Shown: positions 53,521 to 63,762 of the stretch, in pieces
Numbering within the stretch: position 1 is the stretch's first letter
Layout: each line of letters starts with the position of its first letter
Assembly (NCBI GenBank): GCA_021844945.1
Contig: JAKBSJ010000005.1
Coordinates: 55,551-119,550 of the forward strand
From: Thermoplasmata archaeon
GTDB taxonomy: Archaea; Thermoplasmatota; Thermoplasmata; Lutacidiplasmatales; UBA184
Length of the DNA stretch: 64,000 bases
Reading direction: 5' to 3'
Program-made: the position numbers and the translations under genes
Notes under the pieces: generated by a model
What the model saw: the letters and a program-made list of their open reading frames with translations, nothing else
What the model was told of the DNA's origin: nothing
The model's database searches: none

Positions 53521-53564
53521 TCCCCCCGGGCCCGCTCCCCCCTCCGCATCCCCTCTGAGGTTCC

Positions 53565-53906
53565 ATGAGTCCTACTCGAGCCCGCGCGTCCTCGCGCTCC
53601 AGGAAGTCCGCCGCCAAGCCCGCAACCCCGCCGCGCCCGTTCGTGGCCCATCGTCTCGTCCCGCCGCACGAGTTGCTCAGCGAAGAGGAATCGAAGCGCG
53701 TGCTCGCGGAGCTCCGCATGGTGCCCGAACGGCTGCCGAAGATCCTGCTGCAGGACCCCGGCCTGAACACCGATCCCGAGTTCGTGAAGGCGAAGGAGGC
53801 GGGAGTACCGCTCGGAGGGCGCCTCGTGCGGATCCGTCGCCCCAGCGACACGGCCGGCCTCTCGATCGCCTATCGGGTGATCGTCGCGGGCACCGGGGGC
53901 GCCTAG
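53565..53906 (+). CDS. rpoH: DNA-directed RNA polymerase subunit H (Rpb5 C-terminal homologue)
   Basis: A 113-residue subunit H. The conserved 75-residue domain starts at [21 protein letters not shown], with [12 protein letters not shown] and a closing [16 protein letters not shown], which contacts the A''/B jaw. The first 28 residues are a Ser/Arg/Ala/Pro-rich basic extension not usual in the family. It is the first gene of the RNA polymerase operon, 30 nt downstream of tRNA-Lys, and 2 nt from rpoB. No TATA box of its own is clear. Confidence 0.95.
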   Translation: MSPTRARASSRSRKSAAKPATPPRPFVAHRLVPPHELLSEEESKRVLAELRMVPERLPKILLQDPGLNTDPEFVKAKEAGVPLGGRLVRIRRPSDTAGLSIAYRVIVAGTGGA

Positions 53907-53908
53907 CT

Positions 53909-56900
53909 ATGCGCGAGATCGTCGACGCCTTCTTCCGGGAGCGATCGATCGTCAACCACCACCTCGCGAGCTTCAACGATTTCCTGCCGACGAACGACAA
54001 CCCCAATTCGCGCATGCAGCGTATCGTCGATGAGTCGCGCGTGAGCGAGGACTCCACGGAGCGCGGGATCGTCCGCCTGGACGTGCAGAAGACGAAGAGC
54101 TCAATCTACGTACGCGTCGGCCGGCGCCGTGACCCGCGCACCGGCCAAGTGAGCCCCTCGGCGGAACCGACGATCTTCGTTGGGCAGCCGTTCGTCAAAG
54201 AGCCGGTGGGCTCGAAGCCGACGCTCACCCCCATGGAAGCGCGACTGCGGAACCTCACGTACCAAGCGCCGATCTTCCTCAACGTGACGGTCGTCGAGAA
54301 CGGCGTTGAGCGTGCGCCCGAGAACGTGCACATCGGGGACCTCCCGATCATGGTCAAGAGCCGGCCCTGCAACCTGAACCGAGTGAACATCGAGCGCGAC
54401 TCCGGTTTCCCCATCTCCGACGAGGAGTACCGCGCGAAGCTCGTCGAGTACGGCGAGGACCCGCTCGATCCCGGAGGCTACTTCATCATCGGCGGTACCG
54501 AGCGGGTGATCATCAGCCTCGAGGACCTTGCGCCGAACCGGATCTTCGCGGAGTACAGCGAGCGGTACGGGACGCCGGTCGAGAGTGCGAAGGTCTTCAG
54601 CCAGCGCGGCGGCTACCGGTCCCTCACCGTCGTCGAGAAGAAGAAGGAGGGGATTCTCCAGGTCAGCGTCCCGACCGCGAGCGGCCAGATCCCGCTGGTT
54701 GTCCTGATGAAGGCCCTCGGGATGAAGAACGACGAGGAGATCTTCCAGGCGGTTCTGGGAGAGCTGCTCCCGCTGGACGAGCCGTTCGTCCAGACGATGA
54801 AGCATCTCCTCAACGTGAACCTCGAGGAGTCCCTCTCCAAGAAGACCTACCCCCCCGAGGGGATCCTGACGACCGAGGACGCTCTCCTCTTCCTAGAGAA
54901 GAAGTTTGCCACGGGCCAAGCGAAGGAGTACCGTCAACGCAAGGTCGACGGCATCCTCGACCGGTCGCTCCTCCCCCACCTCGGGGACACGAGGGCCGAC
55001 CGCCTGAAGAAGGCCCTCTACCTCGCGCGCATGGCGCGTACGGTGCTCGAGCTCCACCTCAAGGAGCGCGGCGAGGACGACAAGGATCACTACGCGAACA
55101 AGCGCCTCAAGCTCGCGGGGGATCTTATGGAGGACCTGTTCCGGGTCGCCTTCAGCCTGCTACTCAAGGATCTCAAGTACCAGCTCGAGCGTTCGTTCGC
55201 CCGCAAGAAGGACCTGAGGATCGCGAGCGCGATCCGACCGGACCTTCTCACGCAACGGCTCGTCCACGCGCTCGCCACCGGGAACTGGGTCGGCGGTCGC
55301 GCCGGCGTCAGCCAGGTGCTCGACCGGACGAGCCACATGTCGACGATCAGCCACCTGCGCCGGGTCACGAGCCCGCTCACTCGCACGCAGCCCCACTTCG
55401 AGGCGCGCGATTTGCATCCGACCCAGTTCGGACGCTTGTGCCCGAACGAGACGCCCGAAGGGCAGAATTGCGGGCTCGTCAAGAACTACGCGCTCTGCGT
55501 CGACGTCAGCGAAGGCGCCGACGAGGACGAGGTCGCCCTCATCCTACGCGACCTCAACACGCGCGAGATCGGACCCGAGGTATTCCAAGAGGGAAACGCC
55601 CCGAAGGGCAAGCGTGCGGCCCGTATCTACGTCAACGGGAACCTCGTCGGCCTGCACTCGAGCCCCCTGGAGCTCGTCCGCGAGATCCGCGAGCGGCGCC
55701 GAGCGGGCACGCTCAGCCCCGCGCTCGCCGACCGCACCGCGGAGGTCAACGTGCGCTACGACTCGGTGATGAACGAGGTCATCGTCAATTGCGACTCGGG
55801 CCGCCTCCGCCGCCCCCTCATCGTCGTCCAAGACGGAGTTCCGCGCGTAACCCAGCCCGACCTCGACGACCTCCGCAACGGTGTGCGCACCTATTCGGAC
55901 CTTGTTCGCGGCGGGCTGGTCGAGTGGATCGATGCCGAAGAGGAAGAGGACGCGCTGGTTTCGATCGATTCCTTCGTCGCACCGGAGCGCTGCCCGAAGT
56001 GCAGCCACGCCCTGTCGCGCAGCGACGTCCGGTGGATGGGCGTATCGCCCGGCGGCGGCAAAGCCACGGTGGAGTGTCTGCATTGCCACGCCGGCTTCTC
56101 GGTAGCGAGCCCTCTGGATTCCCGCTACACGCACCTCGAGATCGACCCGAACCTGATGCTCGGCGTCTGCACGGGGCTCATCCCGTACCCCGAGCACAAC
56201 AGCGCTCCCCGCAACACGATGGGCTCGGCCATGGCGAAGCAAGCGCTCGGAGTCGAGTCGGTGAACTACCGCCGCCGCCCCGATACCCGCGGCCATCTTC
56301 TGCACTACCCCCAGGCACCGCTCTTGCGCACGCAGACGATGCGCTACGTGCATTTCACCGAGCGGCCGGCGGGCCAGAACTTCGTCGTGGCGGTGCTGAG
56401 CTACGAGGGCTACAACATGCAGGACGCCCTCGTCTTCAGCCGCGGGGCGATCGAGCGCGGCCTCGGCCGCTCGTCGTTCTTCCGGACGTACCGCGGGGAA
56501 GAGCGCAAGTATCCCGGGGGCCAGGAGGATCGCTTCGAGATCCCCCGGCCCGACGTCGCGGGCGCTCGGGTCGATACTTCGTACCGGAACCTCGCCGAGG
56601 ACGGTCTCATCTTCCCGGAACTCGAAGTCGGAGAGGGCGACGTGCTCATCGGTAAGACGAGCCCGCCCCGGTTCCTCGAGGAAAAGACCGACCTGCTTAC
56701 CCCACAAAAGCGGCGCGAGACCAGCGTCACGGTTCGCTTCGGTGAGTCGGGTTGGGTCGACAACGTCGTCCTCACCGAAGGAGAGAACATCTCCAAGCTC
56801 GTCAAGGTCAAGGTCCGGAACCAGCGCGTACCCGAACTCGGCGACAAGTTCGCGAGCCGGCATGGGCAGAAGGGAGTCATCGGTCTGATCACCCCGACCG

Positions 56901-57583
56901 AGAACCTGCCGTTCGCGCGGAACGGCATGACCCCGGACCTTCTGATCAATCCGCACGCGATCCCGTCGCGCATGACGGTCGCCCACGTCCTCGAGATGCT
57001 GGGCGGCAAGGTCGGCGCGCTCGAGGGACGCACGATCGACGGAACGGCGTTCGGCGGCGAGCGCGAAGGCGCCCTGCGCGAGGCCCTTCAGGGCCTCGGC
57101 TTTCACCCGTCCGGCCGAGAGACGTTGTACGACGGCCTGACGGGCCGACGGTTCGAGGCGGAGATCTTCGTCGGCGTGATCTACTACCAGAAGCTTCACC
57201 ACATGGTCGCGGGCAAGATGCACATGCGCTCGCGAGGGCCGGTGCAGATCCTGACCCGACAGCCGACCGAGGGCCGCTCGCGCCAGGGCGGCCTACGGTT
57301 CGGTGAGATGGAGCGCGACTGCCTGATCGGCCACGGCGTCGCGATGGTCATCAAGGACCGCTTGCTCGACGAGTCCGACGGCACGGTGCAGTACGTCTGC
57401 GGGAACCCCGAGTGCGGGCACATCGCCATCCCCGACGCGCGGGCGGGATCGCTGCGCTGTCCCAGCTGCGGGAACACCTCGTCGATCTATCCGGTCGAAA
57501 TGAGCTATTCGTTCAAGCTCCTCTTGGAGGAGCTGATCAGCCTCGGCGTGATCATGCGGCTCGAGCTCGAGGAGATGCGGTAG
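53909..57583 (+). CDS. rpoB: DNA-directed RNA polymerase subunit B (unsplit)
   Basis: A 1224-residue beta-type catalytic subunit in one piece, unlike the B''/B' split of many methanogens and halophiles. Recognisable parts are [12 protein letters not shown] at the N terminus, the fork/hybrid-binding region [37 protein letters not shown] (in parts), the internal zinc segment [21 protein letters not shown], and the C-terminal zinc clamp [10 protein letters not shown] with CPSCGN. With A' and A'' it forms the active site. ATG 53909 directly follows rpoH. Confidence 0.97.
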   Translation: MREIVDAFFRERSIVNHHLASFNDFLPTNDNPNSRMQRIVDESRVSEDSTERGIVRLDVQKTKSSIYVRVGRRRDPRTGQVSPSAEPTIFVGQPFVKEPVGSKPTLTPMEARLRNLTYQAPIFLNVTVVENGVERAPENVHIGDLPIMVKSRPCNLNRVNIERDSGFPISDEEYRAKLVEYGEDPLDPGGYFIIGGTERVIISLEDLAPNRIFAEYSERYGTPVESAKVFSQRGGYRSLTVVEKKKEGILQVSVPTASGQIPLVVLMKALGMKNDEEIFQAVLGELLPLDEPFVQTMKHLLNVNLEESLSKKTYPPEGILTTEDALLFLEKKFATGQAKEYRQRKVDGILDRSLLPHLGDTRADRLKKALYLARMARTVLELHLKERGEDDKDHYANKRLKLAGDLMEDLFRVAFSLLLKDLKYQLERSFARKKDLRIASAIRPDLLTQRLVHALATGNWVGGRAGVSQVLDRTSHMSTISHLRRVTSPLTRTQPHFEARDLHPTQFGRLCPNETPEGQNCGLVKNYALCVDVSEGADEDEVALILRDLNTREIGPEVFQEGNAPKGKRAARIYVNGNLVGLHSSPLELVREIRERRRAGTLSPALADRTAEVNVRYDSVMNEVIVNCDSGRLRRPLIVVQDGVPRVTQPDLDDLRNGVRTYSDLVRGGLVEWIDAEEEEDALVSIDSFVAPERCPKCSHALSRSDVRWMGVSPGGGKATVECLHCHAGFSVASPLDSRYTHLEIDPNLMLGVCTGLIPYPEHNSAPRNTMGSAMAKQALGVESVNYRRRPDTRGHLLHYPQAPLLRTQTMRYVHFTERPAGQNFVVAVLSYEGYNMQDALVFSRGAIERGLGRSSFFRTYRGEERKYPGGQEDRFEIPRPDVAGARVDTSYRNLAEDGLIFPELEVGEGDVLIGKTSPPRFLEEKTDLLTPQKRRETSVTVRFGESGWVDNVVLTEGENISKLVKVKVRNQRVPELGDKFASRHGQKGVIGLITPTENLPFARNGMTPDLLINPHAIPSRMTVAHVLEMLGGKVGALEGRTIDGTAFGGEREGALREALQGLGFHPSGRETLYDGLTGRRFEAEIFVGVIYYQKLHHMVAGKMHMRSRGPVQILTRQPTEGRSRQGGLRFGEMERDCLIGHGVAMVIKDRLLDESDGTVQYVCGNPECGHIAIPDARAGSLRCPSCGNTSSIYPVEMSYSFKLLLEELISLGVIMRLELEEMR

Positions 57584-57594
57584 GGGGGATCATC

Positions 57595-60381
57595 ATGGCG
57601 CAGGGACTTTCCAAACGGATCAAGAGCCTCCAGTTCGCCTTCCTGTCCCCGGACGAGATCCGGCGGATGAGCGCGATCAAGATCATCACGGCGGACACGT
57701 ACGACGACGACGGCTTCCCCATCGAGATGGGGCTCATGGACCTCCACCTCGGGGTCATCGAGCCGAACCTGCGCTGCCGCACGTGCGGGGGCCGCGTCAA
57801 CGAGTGCCCCGGGCACTTCGGGATCATCGAGCTCGCGATGCCGGTGATCCATGTCGGCTACGCGAAGGAGATCAAGCGCCTCCTCCAGTCGACGTGCCGC
57901 GCCTGCGGCCGACGCCTTCCCGACGCGCCGTCGAGCCGCGGCGATAGCTCGGCCGAGCCCGAGGACGGCGCACCGCGCACGCGCGGGCCTAAGGAGGAGC
58001 GTTCCTGCCCGTTCTGCCACGAGATCCAGCAGCGGATCCTGCTCGACAAGCCCACGACGTTCCGGGAGAACGGCCACAAGATCACGCCGAAGGAGGTGCG
58101 GGCCCGTCTCGAGCGGATCCCCGACGCGGACGTGCGCGACCTGGGCTTGAACCCGAAGTTCGGACGCCCGGAGTGGATGGTGCTGACGGTGCTGCCGGTC
58201 CCCCCGGTCCAGGTCCGCCCGTCGATCACCTTGGAGAGCGGCGAACGCAGCGAGGACGACCTCACCCACAAGCTCGTCGACGTGCTCCGGATCAACCAGC
58301 GCCTGCGCGAGAACCGCGACATGGGCGCTCCGCAGCTCGTCGTCGAGGATCTGTGGGAGCTCCTTCAATATCACATCACGACGTACTTCGACAACCAGAC
58401 GAGCGGCATCCCGCCGGCGCGGCACCGCTCCGGTCGGCCCCTCAAGACCCTCGCGCAGCGCCTCAAGGGGAAGGACGGCCGGTTCCGTTCGAACCTATCG
58501 GGCAAGCGGGTGAACTTCTCGGCGCGCACGGTCATCAGTCCGGACCCGCTCCTCTCGATCAACGAGGTCGGCATTCCCATGGAGGTCGCCCGCGGCCTCA
58601 CCGTCCCGCTCGAGATCACCGCCCACAATCTGGAGGCCGCGAAGGAGCTCGTGCGGCGCGGTCCGAGCCCGGCATCGACCGAGGAGGGGCGCTACCGATG
58701 CGGGGTCAACTACCTCGTGCGCGAGGACGGCCAGCGGATCAAGGTCATGGAGAAGAACGCCGACGCGTGCGCCGAGCTCGTGACGCCCGGCGGCATCGTC
58801 GAGCGTCAGCTCGTCGACGGCGACATCGTCCTGTTCAACCGGCAACCGAGCCTGCACCGGATGAGCATGATGGCGCACTTCGTCCGCATCCTGCCGAACA
58901 AGACCTTCCGCTTCAACTTGTGCGACTGCCCCCCGTACAACGCCGACTTCGATGGCGACGAGATGAACCTGCATGTCCTCCAGAGCCAAGAGGCGCGGGC
59001 GGAGGCGAAGGTCCTCATGAAAGTGGAGGAACACATCCTCTCGCCCCGCTACGGCGGACCGATCATCGGCATGCTGCACGACCACATCACGGCAGCGTTC
59101 CTGCTCACCTACCAGAACCCGACGTTCACGATGAGCGAGGTCGCCTACCTGCTCTCGAAGTTGAACTACCCGACGCCGCCGCCCGCCGGGACCGACAAGA
59201 ACGGCCACCCCTATTGGACGGGCAAGCAGCTGTTCAGCCTCACGCTGCCCAGCGACCTCACTCTCGAATTCCGCTCGAACATCTGGTCGAAGGGCGACGA
59301 CGCGTCCCCGGGCAGCAAGGCCGATTCTACGGTCATCATTGAGAACGGGATCCTCAAGGCCGGTACGATCGATAAGAAGGCGATCGCCTTCGAGAAAGGC
59401 GCGATCCTCGACGACATCGCGCGCAACTACGGCATGGCGCGGGCGCGCCAGTTCTTGGACGAGATGAGCCGGCTCGCGATCACCGCCATCGGCCTGAAGG
59501 GACTGTCGACCGGTATCGACGACGAGGACGTGCCCGAAGGGGCGCAGAAGGAGATCGCGAAGGCCCTCGAGTCCGCGCGCGTGAAGGTCAACGAGTTGGT
59601 GGCGCAGTACAAGAACGGGGAGCTCGAACAGATGCCGGGGCGATCCCTCGAAGAGACGCTCGAGGTCATGGTCCGGCGCGAGCTCGGCATGGCGCGCGAT
59701 CAGGCGGGCGAGATCGCGGGTCGCTACCTCGGTCTCGAGAACCCGGCCGTGATTCTGGCGAAGTCCGGCGCTCGCGGTTCGATGCTGAACCTCACGCAGA
59801 TGGCCGGCGCCGTCGGCCAGCAGTCGGTCCGAGGCGAGCGCCTGCTGCGCGGATACTACGACCGGACCCTCCCGCACTTCGCCCGGGGCGACCTCGGCGC
59901 CGACTCGCGGGGATTCGTGAGCTCGAACTACAAGCACGGACTCTCCCCGACAGAGTACTTCTTCCACTCAATGGGAGGTCGGGAATCCCTCGTCGATACG
60001 GCCGTCCGCACCAGCCGATCCGGATACATGCAGCGCCGACTGATCAACGCGCTCGAGGACCTCAAAGTCGTCGACGACGGTACGGTGCGCAACACGGCCG
60101 GTACGATCATCGAGTATCTGTACGGCGAGGACGGGATCGACCCGACGCGTTCCTACCAAGGGCATGCGGTCGCGGTCGACGAGATCCTGGCCCGAGCGCT
60201 CGGGCGCCTCATCCGGCCCGGTCCCGCCGAAGGCGGCGGCGCCGGCGGCGCCGGTCAACCTCCCGTCGCGGAGGAAGAGATGGACCTTCAGGCCGAGGCC
60301 CAGGCCGAAGAGGAGACCGAGGAAGAGGAGACCGAGGATGTGGGCACCCCCGAAGAGGGCGGCGAGTTCGGAGGGGAGTAG
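57595..60381 (+). CDS. rpoA1: DNA-directed RNA polymerase subunit A' (RpoA1)
   Basis: A 928-residue A' subunit holding the catalytic Mg2+ site [10 protein letters not shown]. The N-terminal clamp has zinc ligands in [16 protein letters not shown] and in CRACGRR / [23 protein letters not shown] and [15 protein letters not shown] are invariant blocks, and the trigger-loop-proximal region comes before the split. A Glu-rich tail (about 30 residues, [20 protein letters not shown]) follows the last conserved segment and is unusual. ATG 57595 follows ggggggatc. The gene ends 7 nt before rpoA2. Confidence 0.97.
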   Translation: MAQGLSKRIKSLQFAFLSPDEIRRMSAIKIITADTYDDDGFPIEMGLMDLHLGVIEPNLRCRTCGGRVNECPGHFGIIELAMPVIHVGYAKEIKRLLQSTCRACGRRLPDAPSSRGDSSAEPEDGAPRTRGPKEERSCPFCHEIQQRILLDKPTTFRENGHKITPKEVRARLERIPDADVRDLGLNPKFGRPEWMVLTVLPVPPVQVRPSITLESGERSEDDLTHKLVDVLRINQRLRENRDMGAPQLVVEDLWELLQYHITTYFDNQTSGIPPARHRSGRPLKTLAQRLKGKDGRFRSNLSGKRVNFSARTVISPDPLLSINEVGIPMEVARGLTVPLEITAHNLEAAKELVRRGPSPASTEEGRYRCGVNYLVREDGQRIKVMEKNADACAELVTPGGIVERQLVDGDIVLFNRQPSLHRMSMMAHFVRILPNKTFRFNLCDCPPYNADFDGDEMNLHVLQSQEARAEAKVLMKVEEHILSPRYGGPIIGMLHDHITAAFLLTYQNPTFTMSEVAYLLSKLNYPTPPPAGTDKNGHPYWTGKQLFSLTLPSDLTLEFRSNIWSKGDDASPGSKADSTVIIENGILKAGTIDKKAIAFEKGAILDDIARNYGMARARQFLDEMSRLAITAIGLKGLSTGIDDEDVPEGAQKEIAKALESARVKVNELVAQYKNGELEQMPGRSLEETLEVMVRRELGMARDQAGEIAGRYLGLENPAVILAKSGARGSMLNLTQMAGAVGQQSVRGERLLRGYYDRTLPHFARGDLGADSRGFVSSNYKHGLSPTEYFFHSMGGRESLVDTAVRTSRSGYMQRRLINALEDLKVVDDGTVRNTAGTIIEYLYGEDGIDPTRSYQGHAVAVDEILARALGRLIRPGPAEGGGAGGAGQPPVAEEEMDLQAEAQAEEETEEEETEDVGTPEEGGEFGGE

Positions 60382-60388
60382 GCGACCC

Positions 60389-61666
60389 ATGCCCGAAGAG
60401 AAAGGAGCCCGCGAGACCCTCGCCACGCGCATCGAAGAGATTGCGAAGGACGAAGGGGTCCGATTTCCTCCCTCGCTCACTTCCGAGCTCCGGGAAAAGA
60501 TCTCCCGCCTGCGCCTCACCCCGGCCGAAACGACCCGTGCCGTTCGCGCGGTCGCTCAGCGGTTCGCGAAGGCCGAGGTCGACGCCCACGAGTCCGTCGG
60601 GATCATCGCGGCGCAGTCGATCGGCGAGCCGGGAACGCAGATGACGCTGCGAACGTTCCACTACGCCGGTGTGGCCGAGATGAACGTGACCCTGGGCCTG
60701 CCCCGGCTCATCGAGCTCGTCGACGCGCGGCGCGTGCCCTCCACCCCGATGATGACGGTCTACATCGATCCGAAGCTCCGCAAGGATCGCGACGCGGTCC
60801 AGAAGATCGCGCTCCAGATCGAGGTCACGACGGTCCCGGACATCGCGACGATCGGCACGGTCGTTGAAGAGCTCAAGGTCGTGATCACGCCGCAGGCCGC
60901 GCTGCTGAAGGCGCGGGGAATCACGCGGGCCGATCTGGAACGCGCGCTCACCGAGGGCGTCGATACGCGCCTCTTCGAACTTCGCCCGGGATCGGGGTCG
61001 GGCGAGAGTCGATCGTTCGCGATCCACCTGAAGGAACGCGCCGAGCCGACGACCCGATCGAAGAAGGACGAGCCGGTCGAGGAGATGCCGTTCCGCAAGC
61101 TCCTGCTCGCCAGCGAGGAGGCGAAGGGAATCCAGATCCAAGGCGTCCCGGGCATCAAGCGCGCGCTGATCCGGCGCGAGAAGGAGGAGTATGTCATCTA
61201 CACCGAGGGATCGAACCTCGAGAAGGTCCTCGAGATCCCCGGCGTCGACGGCGCCCGCACCACCACCAACTCCGTCTTCGAGATCTACCGGGTCTACGGT
61301 GTCGAGGCGGCGCGCGTCGCGCTGGTCCGCGAGGCGAATCGAACGCTCGCCGAGCAGGGCCTCGGAGTCGATATCCGGCACCTGATGCTCGTCTCGGACG
61401 TCATGACGAACGAAGGGGACATCCGCGCGATCGGCCGGCACGGTATCTCGGGCAAGAAGACGAGTGTGCTCGCGCGGGCGGCCTTCGAGATCACCGCGGC
61501 GCACCTTCTCCACGCGGCGATCACCGGCGAGACGGACGAGCTCAAAGGGGTCGCCGAGAACATCATTGTCGGCCAGCCGATCACCCTCGGCACCGGCGCG
61601 GTGAACCTCGTCTATCGCCCGGGCCACCCCGAGACCGTCGAGCGCAGCAGCGAGGAGGCCGCGTAG
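60389..61666 (+). CDS. rpoA2: DNA-directed RNA polymerase subunit A'' (RpoA2)
   Basis: A 425-residue A'' subunit, the C-terminal third of the beta-prime equivalent. After a 70-residue helical lead, [28 protein letters not shown] (shown in part, [18 protein letters not shown]) is the trigger-loop block. [13 protein letters not shown] and the closing [19 protein letters not shown] with [12 protein letters not shown] complete it. ATG 60389. Its TAG abuts the next ATG (TAGATG). Confidence 0.97.
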   Translation: MPEEKGARETLATRIEEIAKDEGVRFPPSLTSELREKISRLRLTPAETTRAVRAVAQRFAKAEVDAHESVGIIAAQSIGEPGTQMTLRTFHYAGVAEMNVTLGLPRLIELVDARRVPSTPMMTVYIDPKLRKDRDAVQKIALQIEVTTVPDIATIGTVVEELKVVITPQAALLKARGITRADLERALTEGVDTRLFELRPGSGSGESRSFAIHLKERAEPTTRSKKDEPVEEMPFRKLLLASEEAKGIQIQGVPGIKRALIRREKEEYVIYTEGSNLEKVLEIPGVDGARTTTNSVFEIYRVYGVEAARVALVREANRTLAEQGLGVDIRHLMLVSDVMTNEGDIRAIGRHGISGKKTSVLARAAFEITAAHLLHAAITGETDELKGVAENIIVGQPITLGTGAVNLVYRPGHPETVERSSEEAA

Positions 61667-61957
61667 ATGGATCTCGCGCACGCGCTCAAGGTCGCCCTTG
61701 ACACGGGGACGGTGCGCATCGGTCTCACGCAGACCCTCGAGGCCGCGGACGCGAAGAAGGCGCGCCTCGTGATCGTGGCGTCGAGCTGCCCGGACCCGCG
61801 CCTTGCGAAGGAGCGGGCGATCGGCCGAATCCCGATCTACCACTACGACGGCACGGCCGTCGAGCTCGGCCAGGCCTGCGGTCGGCCGCATCCGATCAGC
61901 GCGATGGCGGTCATCGACCCCGGCTCCAGCGCGATCCTTTCCCTCGAGACGTCGTAG
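61667..61957 (+). CDS. rpl30e: Large subunit ribosomal protein eL30 (L30e)
   Basis: A 96-residue L7Ae/L30e-fold protein. LAHALKVALDTGTVRIGLTQTLEA and ARLVIVASSCPDPRLAKE are typical of eL30, as is its place between rpoA2 and nusA in archaeal genomes. The closing HPISAMAVIDPGSSAIL matches the family end. The ATG lies immediately after the rpoA2 stop. Confidence 0.95.
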   Translation: MDLAHALKVALDTGTVRIGLTQTLEAADAKKARLVIVASSCPDPRLAKERAIGRIPIYHYDGTAVELGQACGRPHPISAMAVIDPGSSAILSLETS

Positions 61958-61994
61958 GGCCGGATCACCCCGGGGCCGGGAGCGTCCATCGACC

Positions 61995-62420
61995 GTGCCC
62001 GAGATCAGCCTCGATACCGAGACCCTCGGCTACCTGCGCCTCTTCGAGGAAGCCACCGGCGCGCACGTGCGCGACTGTTTCCTCGCGGAGGACAAGCTCG
62101 TCTTCCTGATCGATCCGGAGGGGCTGGCGAAGGCGATCGGGCCCAGCGGAGTGCGGGTCGAGCGGCTCAAGGCGCTCCTGAAGAAGGAGATCATGGTCGT
62201 CGTCTACTCGGACGATCCGGGGACGCTCGCCCTCAACATCTTCTACGCCTACCACCCCAAGGACGTCGACATCCGCATGAAGGGTCGGTCCCGCCACGTG
62301 ACGGTGACCGTGGACCCGGCGTGGAAGGCGCGCGCGATCGGGAAGCAGGCGCGCAACCTGAAGATCGCACGCGCGATCCTCGTGCGCCACACCGACCTCG
62401 AGAGCGTGAGCGTCGCGTAG
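61995..62420 (+). CDS. nusA: NusA-like transcription elongation factor (two KH domains)
   Basis: A 141-residue archaeal NusA, consisting of KH domains only. The first KH has LVFLIDPEGLAKAIGPSGVRVERLKALL (in part, GLAKAIGPSGVRVERL), the second VTVDPAWKARAIGKQARNLKIAR. It binds RNA and is usually cotranscribed with the RNA polymerase genes, as here. GTG start at 61995. The typical downstream rps12 and rps7 genes are absent; the operon seems to end here, with GC-rich hairpins (for example gcgccc/gggcgc at about 62437-62456) before the next, opposite-strand gene. Confidence 0.93.
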   Translation: MPEISLDTETLGYLRLFEEATGAHVRDCFLAEDKLVFLIDPEGLAKAIGPSGVRVERLKALLKKEIMVVVYSDDPGTLALNIFYAYHPKDVDIRMKGRSRHVTVTVDPAWKARAIGKQARNLKIARAILVRHTDLESVSVA

Positions 62421-62512
62421 AACATCGCGCGAAAGTGCGCCCCTGCTCGCGGGCGCGAGAAGGCAAGGAGGCCGGAGGGCGCGGATCCCCGGCTCCGCTC
62501 GTCGGTCCGAAG

Positions 62513-62845
62513 TCAGTCGACCACGCGGAGCTCGACGTCGAGCCGGTCTGCGAGCTCGCGGAGGATCCGGATCTCACTCTCCGAAACGGGAACCCGCGCG
62601 GTCGCGGTTCGGTAGGCCCGCGCGACGGTCGGCGGGATCAGGTTACCGAACACCGCCGCCCACGCGGTCTCGAGCGTCCATACCCGAGATCCCAGATAGA
62701 CGGCGAGAAGGTTCACCTCGGAGACCGGTCGATGGGGCCGAGCCGGATCGGTCCATCCCTTCCTTCGGCTTAGGTAACAGACCTTGTGCGGTGGGGCCGC
62801 CGGTGGGCCGGAGGGCACCGAGGGCATCGAGGGAGCGCTGGTCAT
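62513..62845 (-). CDS. Small protein of unknown function
   Basis: A 110-residue protein. The first 20 residues are Pro/Ser-rich; the rest reads like a compact helical domain: VSEVNLLAVYLGSRVWTLETAWAAVFGNLIPPTVARAY, then SEIRILRELADRLDVELRVVD (each visible in pieces). I chose ATG 62845 because a minus-strand TATA-like gtaaaagc lies about 25 nt upstream; an open frame reaching 62962 is possible. It is flanked by nusA (convergent) and an HAD gene (divergent). I do not recognise it. Confidence 0.55.
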   Translation of the reverse strand: MTSAPSMPSVPSGPPAAPPHKVCYLSRRKGWTDPARPHRPVSEVNLLAVYLGSRVWTLETAWAAVFGNLIPPTVARAYRTATARVPVSESEIRILRELADRLDVELRVVD

Positions 62846-63042
62846 CAGCCGTTGCACACGCCCGAGAGCTTTTACCCACTCCCCCCCGGTCCGGTGCCGG
62901 TCGGCCGCGTTCCGGTCTCCCCGGCCTCTCAAGCGCCCTCGGAGGTCAAGGACGGCGGGCAAGGGAGACCGGATCCCGGACCCGAGTGAACGCCAAGGTG
63001 CGGGTCGCGACGGCTATCTATGCCTCGCGAGGTCACGGAGCG

Positions 63043-63762
63043 ATGGCCCAGCCTCCCCCCAAGATCCGTGCGGTCTTCTTTGACCTGGGTGGAACGCTCG
63101 TCGACGAGCGGGACTATCTGGGCTGGACCGACACGGCGCGACGCCACTACCTCGAGTTCGAACCGGACGACCTCGCGCACGCCTTCCGCGATGTCGAGTC
63201 CGAGATGGATGGCGTGATCTCGGACCACTTCGTCGAGTTCTGGCAGAAGGTGCTCACCCAGGCGGCGCAGCACGAGGTCAGCCTTGCGACCGCGACCCGG
63301 TTCACCGAGGACATCCACCGGCAGCGCGCGCCGTACCGGCTGTTCTCCGATTCGCGCCGTTGCCTAGAGGAACTGCGCGAAGATGGCCGTAAGCTCGGAG
63401 TCATCTCGAACTCCAGCTCCGAGGCGAGCGCCCGGCGGGTGCTCGACCAGACCGGCATCCTCGGGCTGTTCGAGACCGTGACGAGTTCGGGGACCGAGGG
63501 AGTGCGCAAGCCCGATCCCGAGATCTTCCGTCGCGCGCTCGCCCGCGCGAAGGTCTCGGTTCACGAGGCATTCTACGTCGGGAACCTTCTCAAGACCGAT
63601 GCGCTCGCCGCACGCGCGGCGGGCATCCCCTCGGTGTGGCTCCACCGCGACGGGATTGCGTTCAACGAGGATCCCCCCGAGGTCACCTCTCTGCTGGAGG
63701 TGCCGAACTGGGTCCGCCGCCTCGAAGGGAGCCCCGAGAAATATCCTGCTCGCCGCCGTTAA
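63043..63762 (+). CDS. HAD-superfamily hydrolase
   Basis: A 239-residue haloacid dehalogenase-like hydrolase with an alpha-helical cap. Motif I is AVFFDLGGTLVDE, with the nucleophilic Asp but Gly-Gly where phosphatases have the acid/base Asp. Motif II is LGVISNSSS, motif III GVRKPDPEIF (Lys), and motif IV EAFYVGNLLKTDALAARAAG. It resembles the phosphoglycolate phosphatase/2-haloacid group. The missing second Asp means a phosphatase role is uncertain. The start is ATG 63043, with ggctatctatgcc at 63012-63024 as a likely TATA box. Confidence 0.85.
   Translation: MAQPPPKIRAVFFDLGGTLVDERDYLGWTDTARRHYLEFEPDDLAHAFRDVESEMDGVISDHFVEFWQKVLTQAAQHEVSLATATRFTEDIHRQRAPYRLFSDSRRCLEELREDGRKLGVISNSSSEASARRVLDQTGILGLFETVTSSGTEGVRKPDPEIFRRALARAKVSVHEAFYVGNLLKTDALAARAAGIPSVWLHRDGIAFNEDPPEVTSLLEVPNWVRRLEGSPEKYPARRR

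Larger units (their letters stand above)
53392..53534 (+). tRNA. tRNA-Lys(TTT) with two introns, in the D-loop and the T-loop
   Basis: Acceptor GGGCCCG (53392-53398) pairs with CGGGCCC (53527-53533), discriminator G at 53534, no CCA encoded. The D-stem strands GCTC (53401-53404) and GAGC (53445-53448) are split by a 31-nt insert. The anticodon arm gctgg-cttttaa-ccagt has anticodon TTT at 53457-53459 and no intron. The T-stem strands ggggg (53472-53476) and ccccc (53522-53526) are split by a 38-nt insert. Removing both gives a normal 74-nt tRNA-Lys with T-loop TTCGAAT. It lies between the UPF0147 gene and rpoH. Confidence 0.95.

Noticed and set aside
55544..57223. Long open frames antisense to rpoB, rpoA1 and rpoA2 (also 58495-59967 and 60209-61891)
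   Set aside because: They mirror highly conserved polymerase genes and have antisense-type composition.
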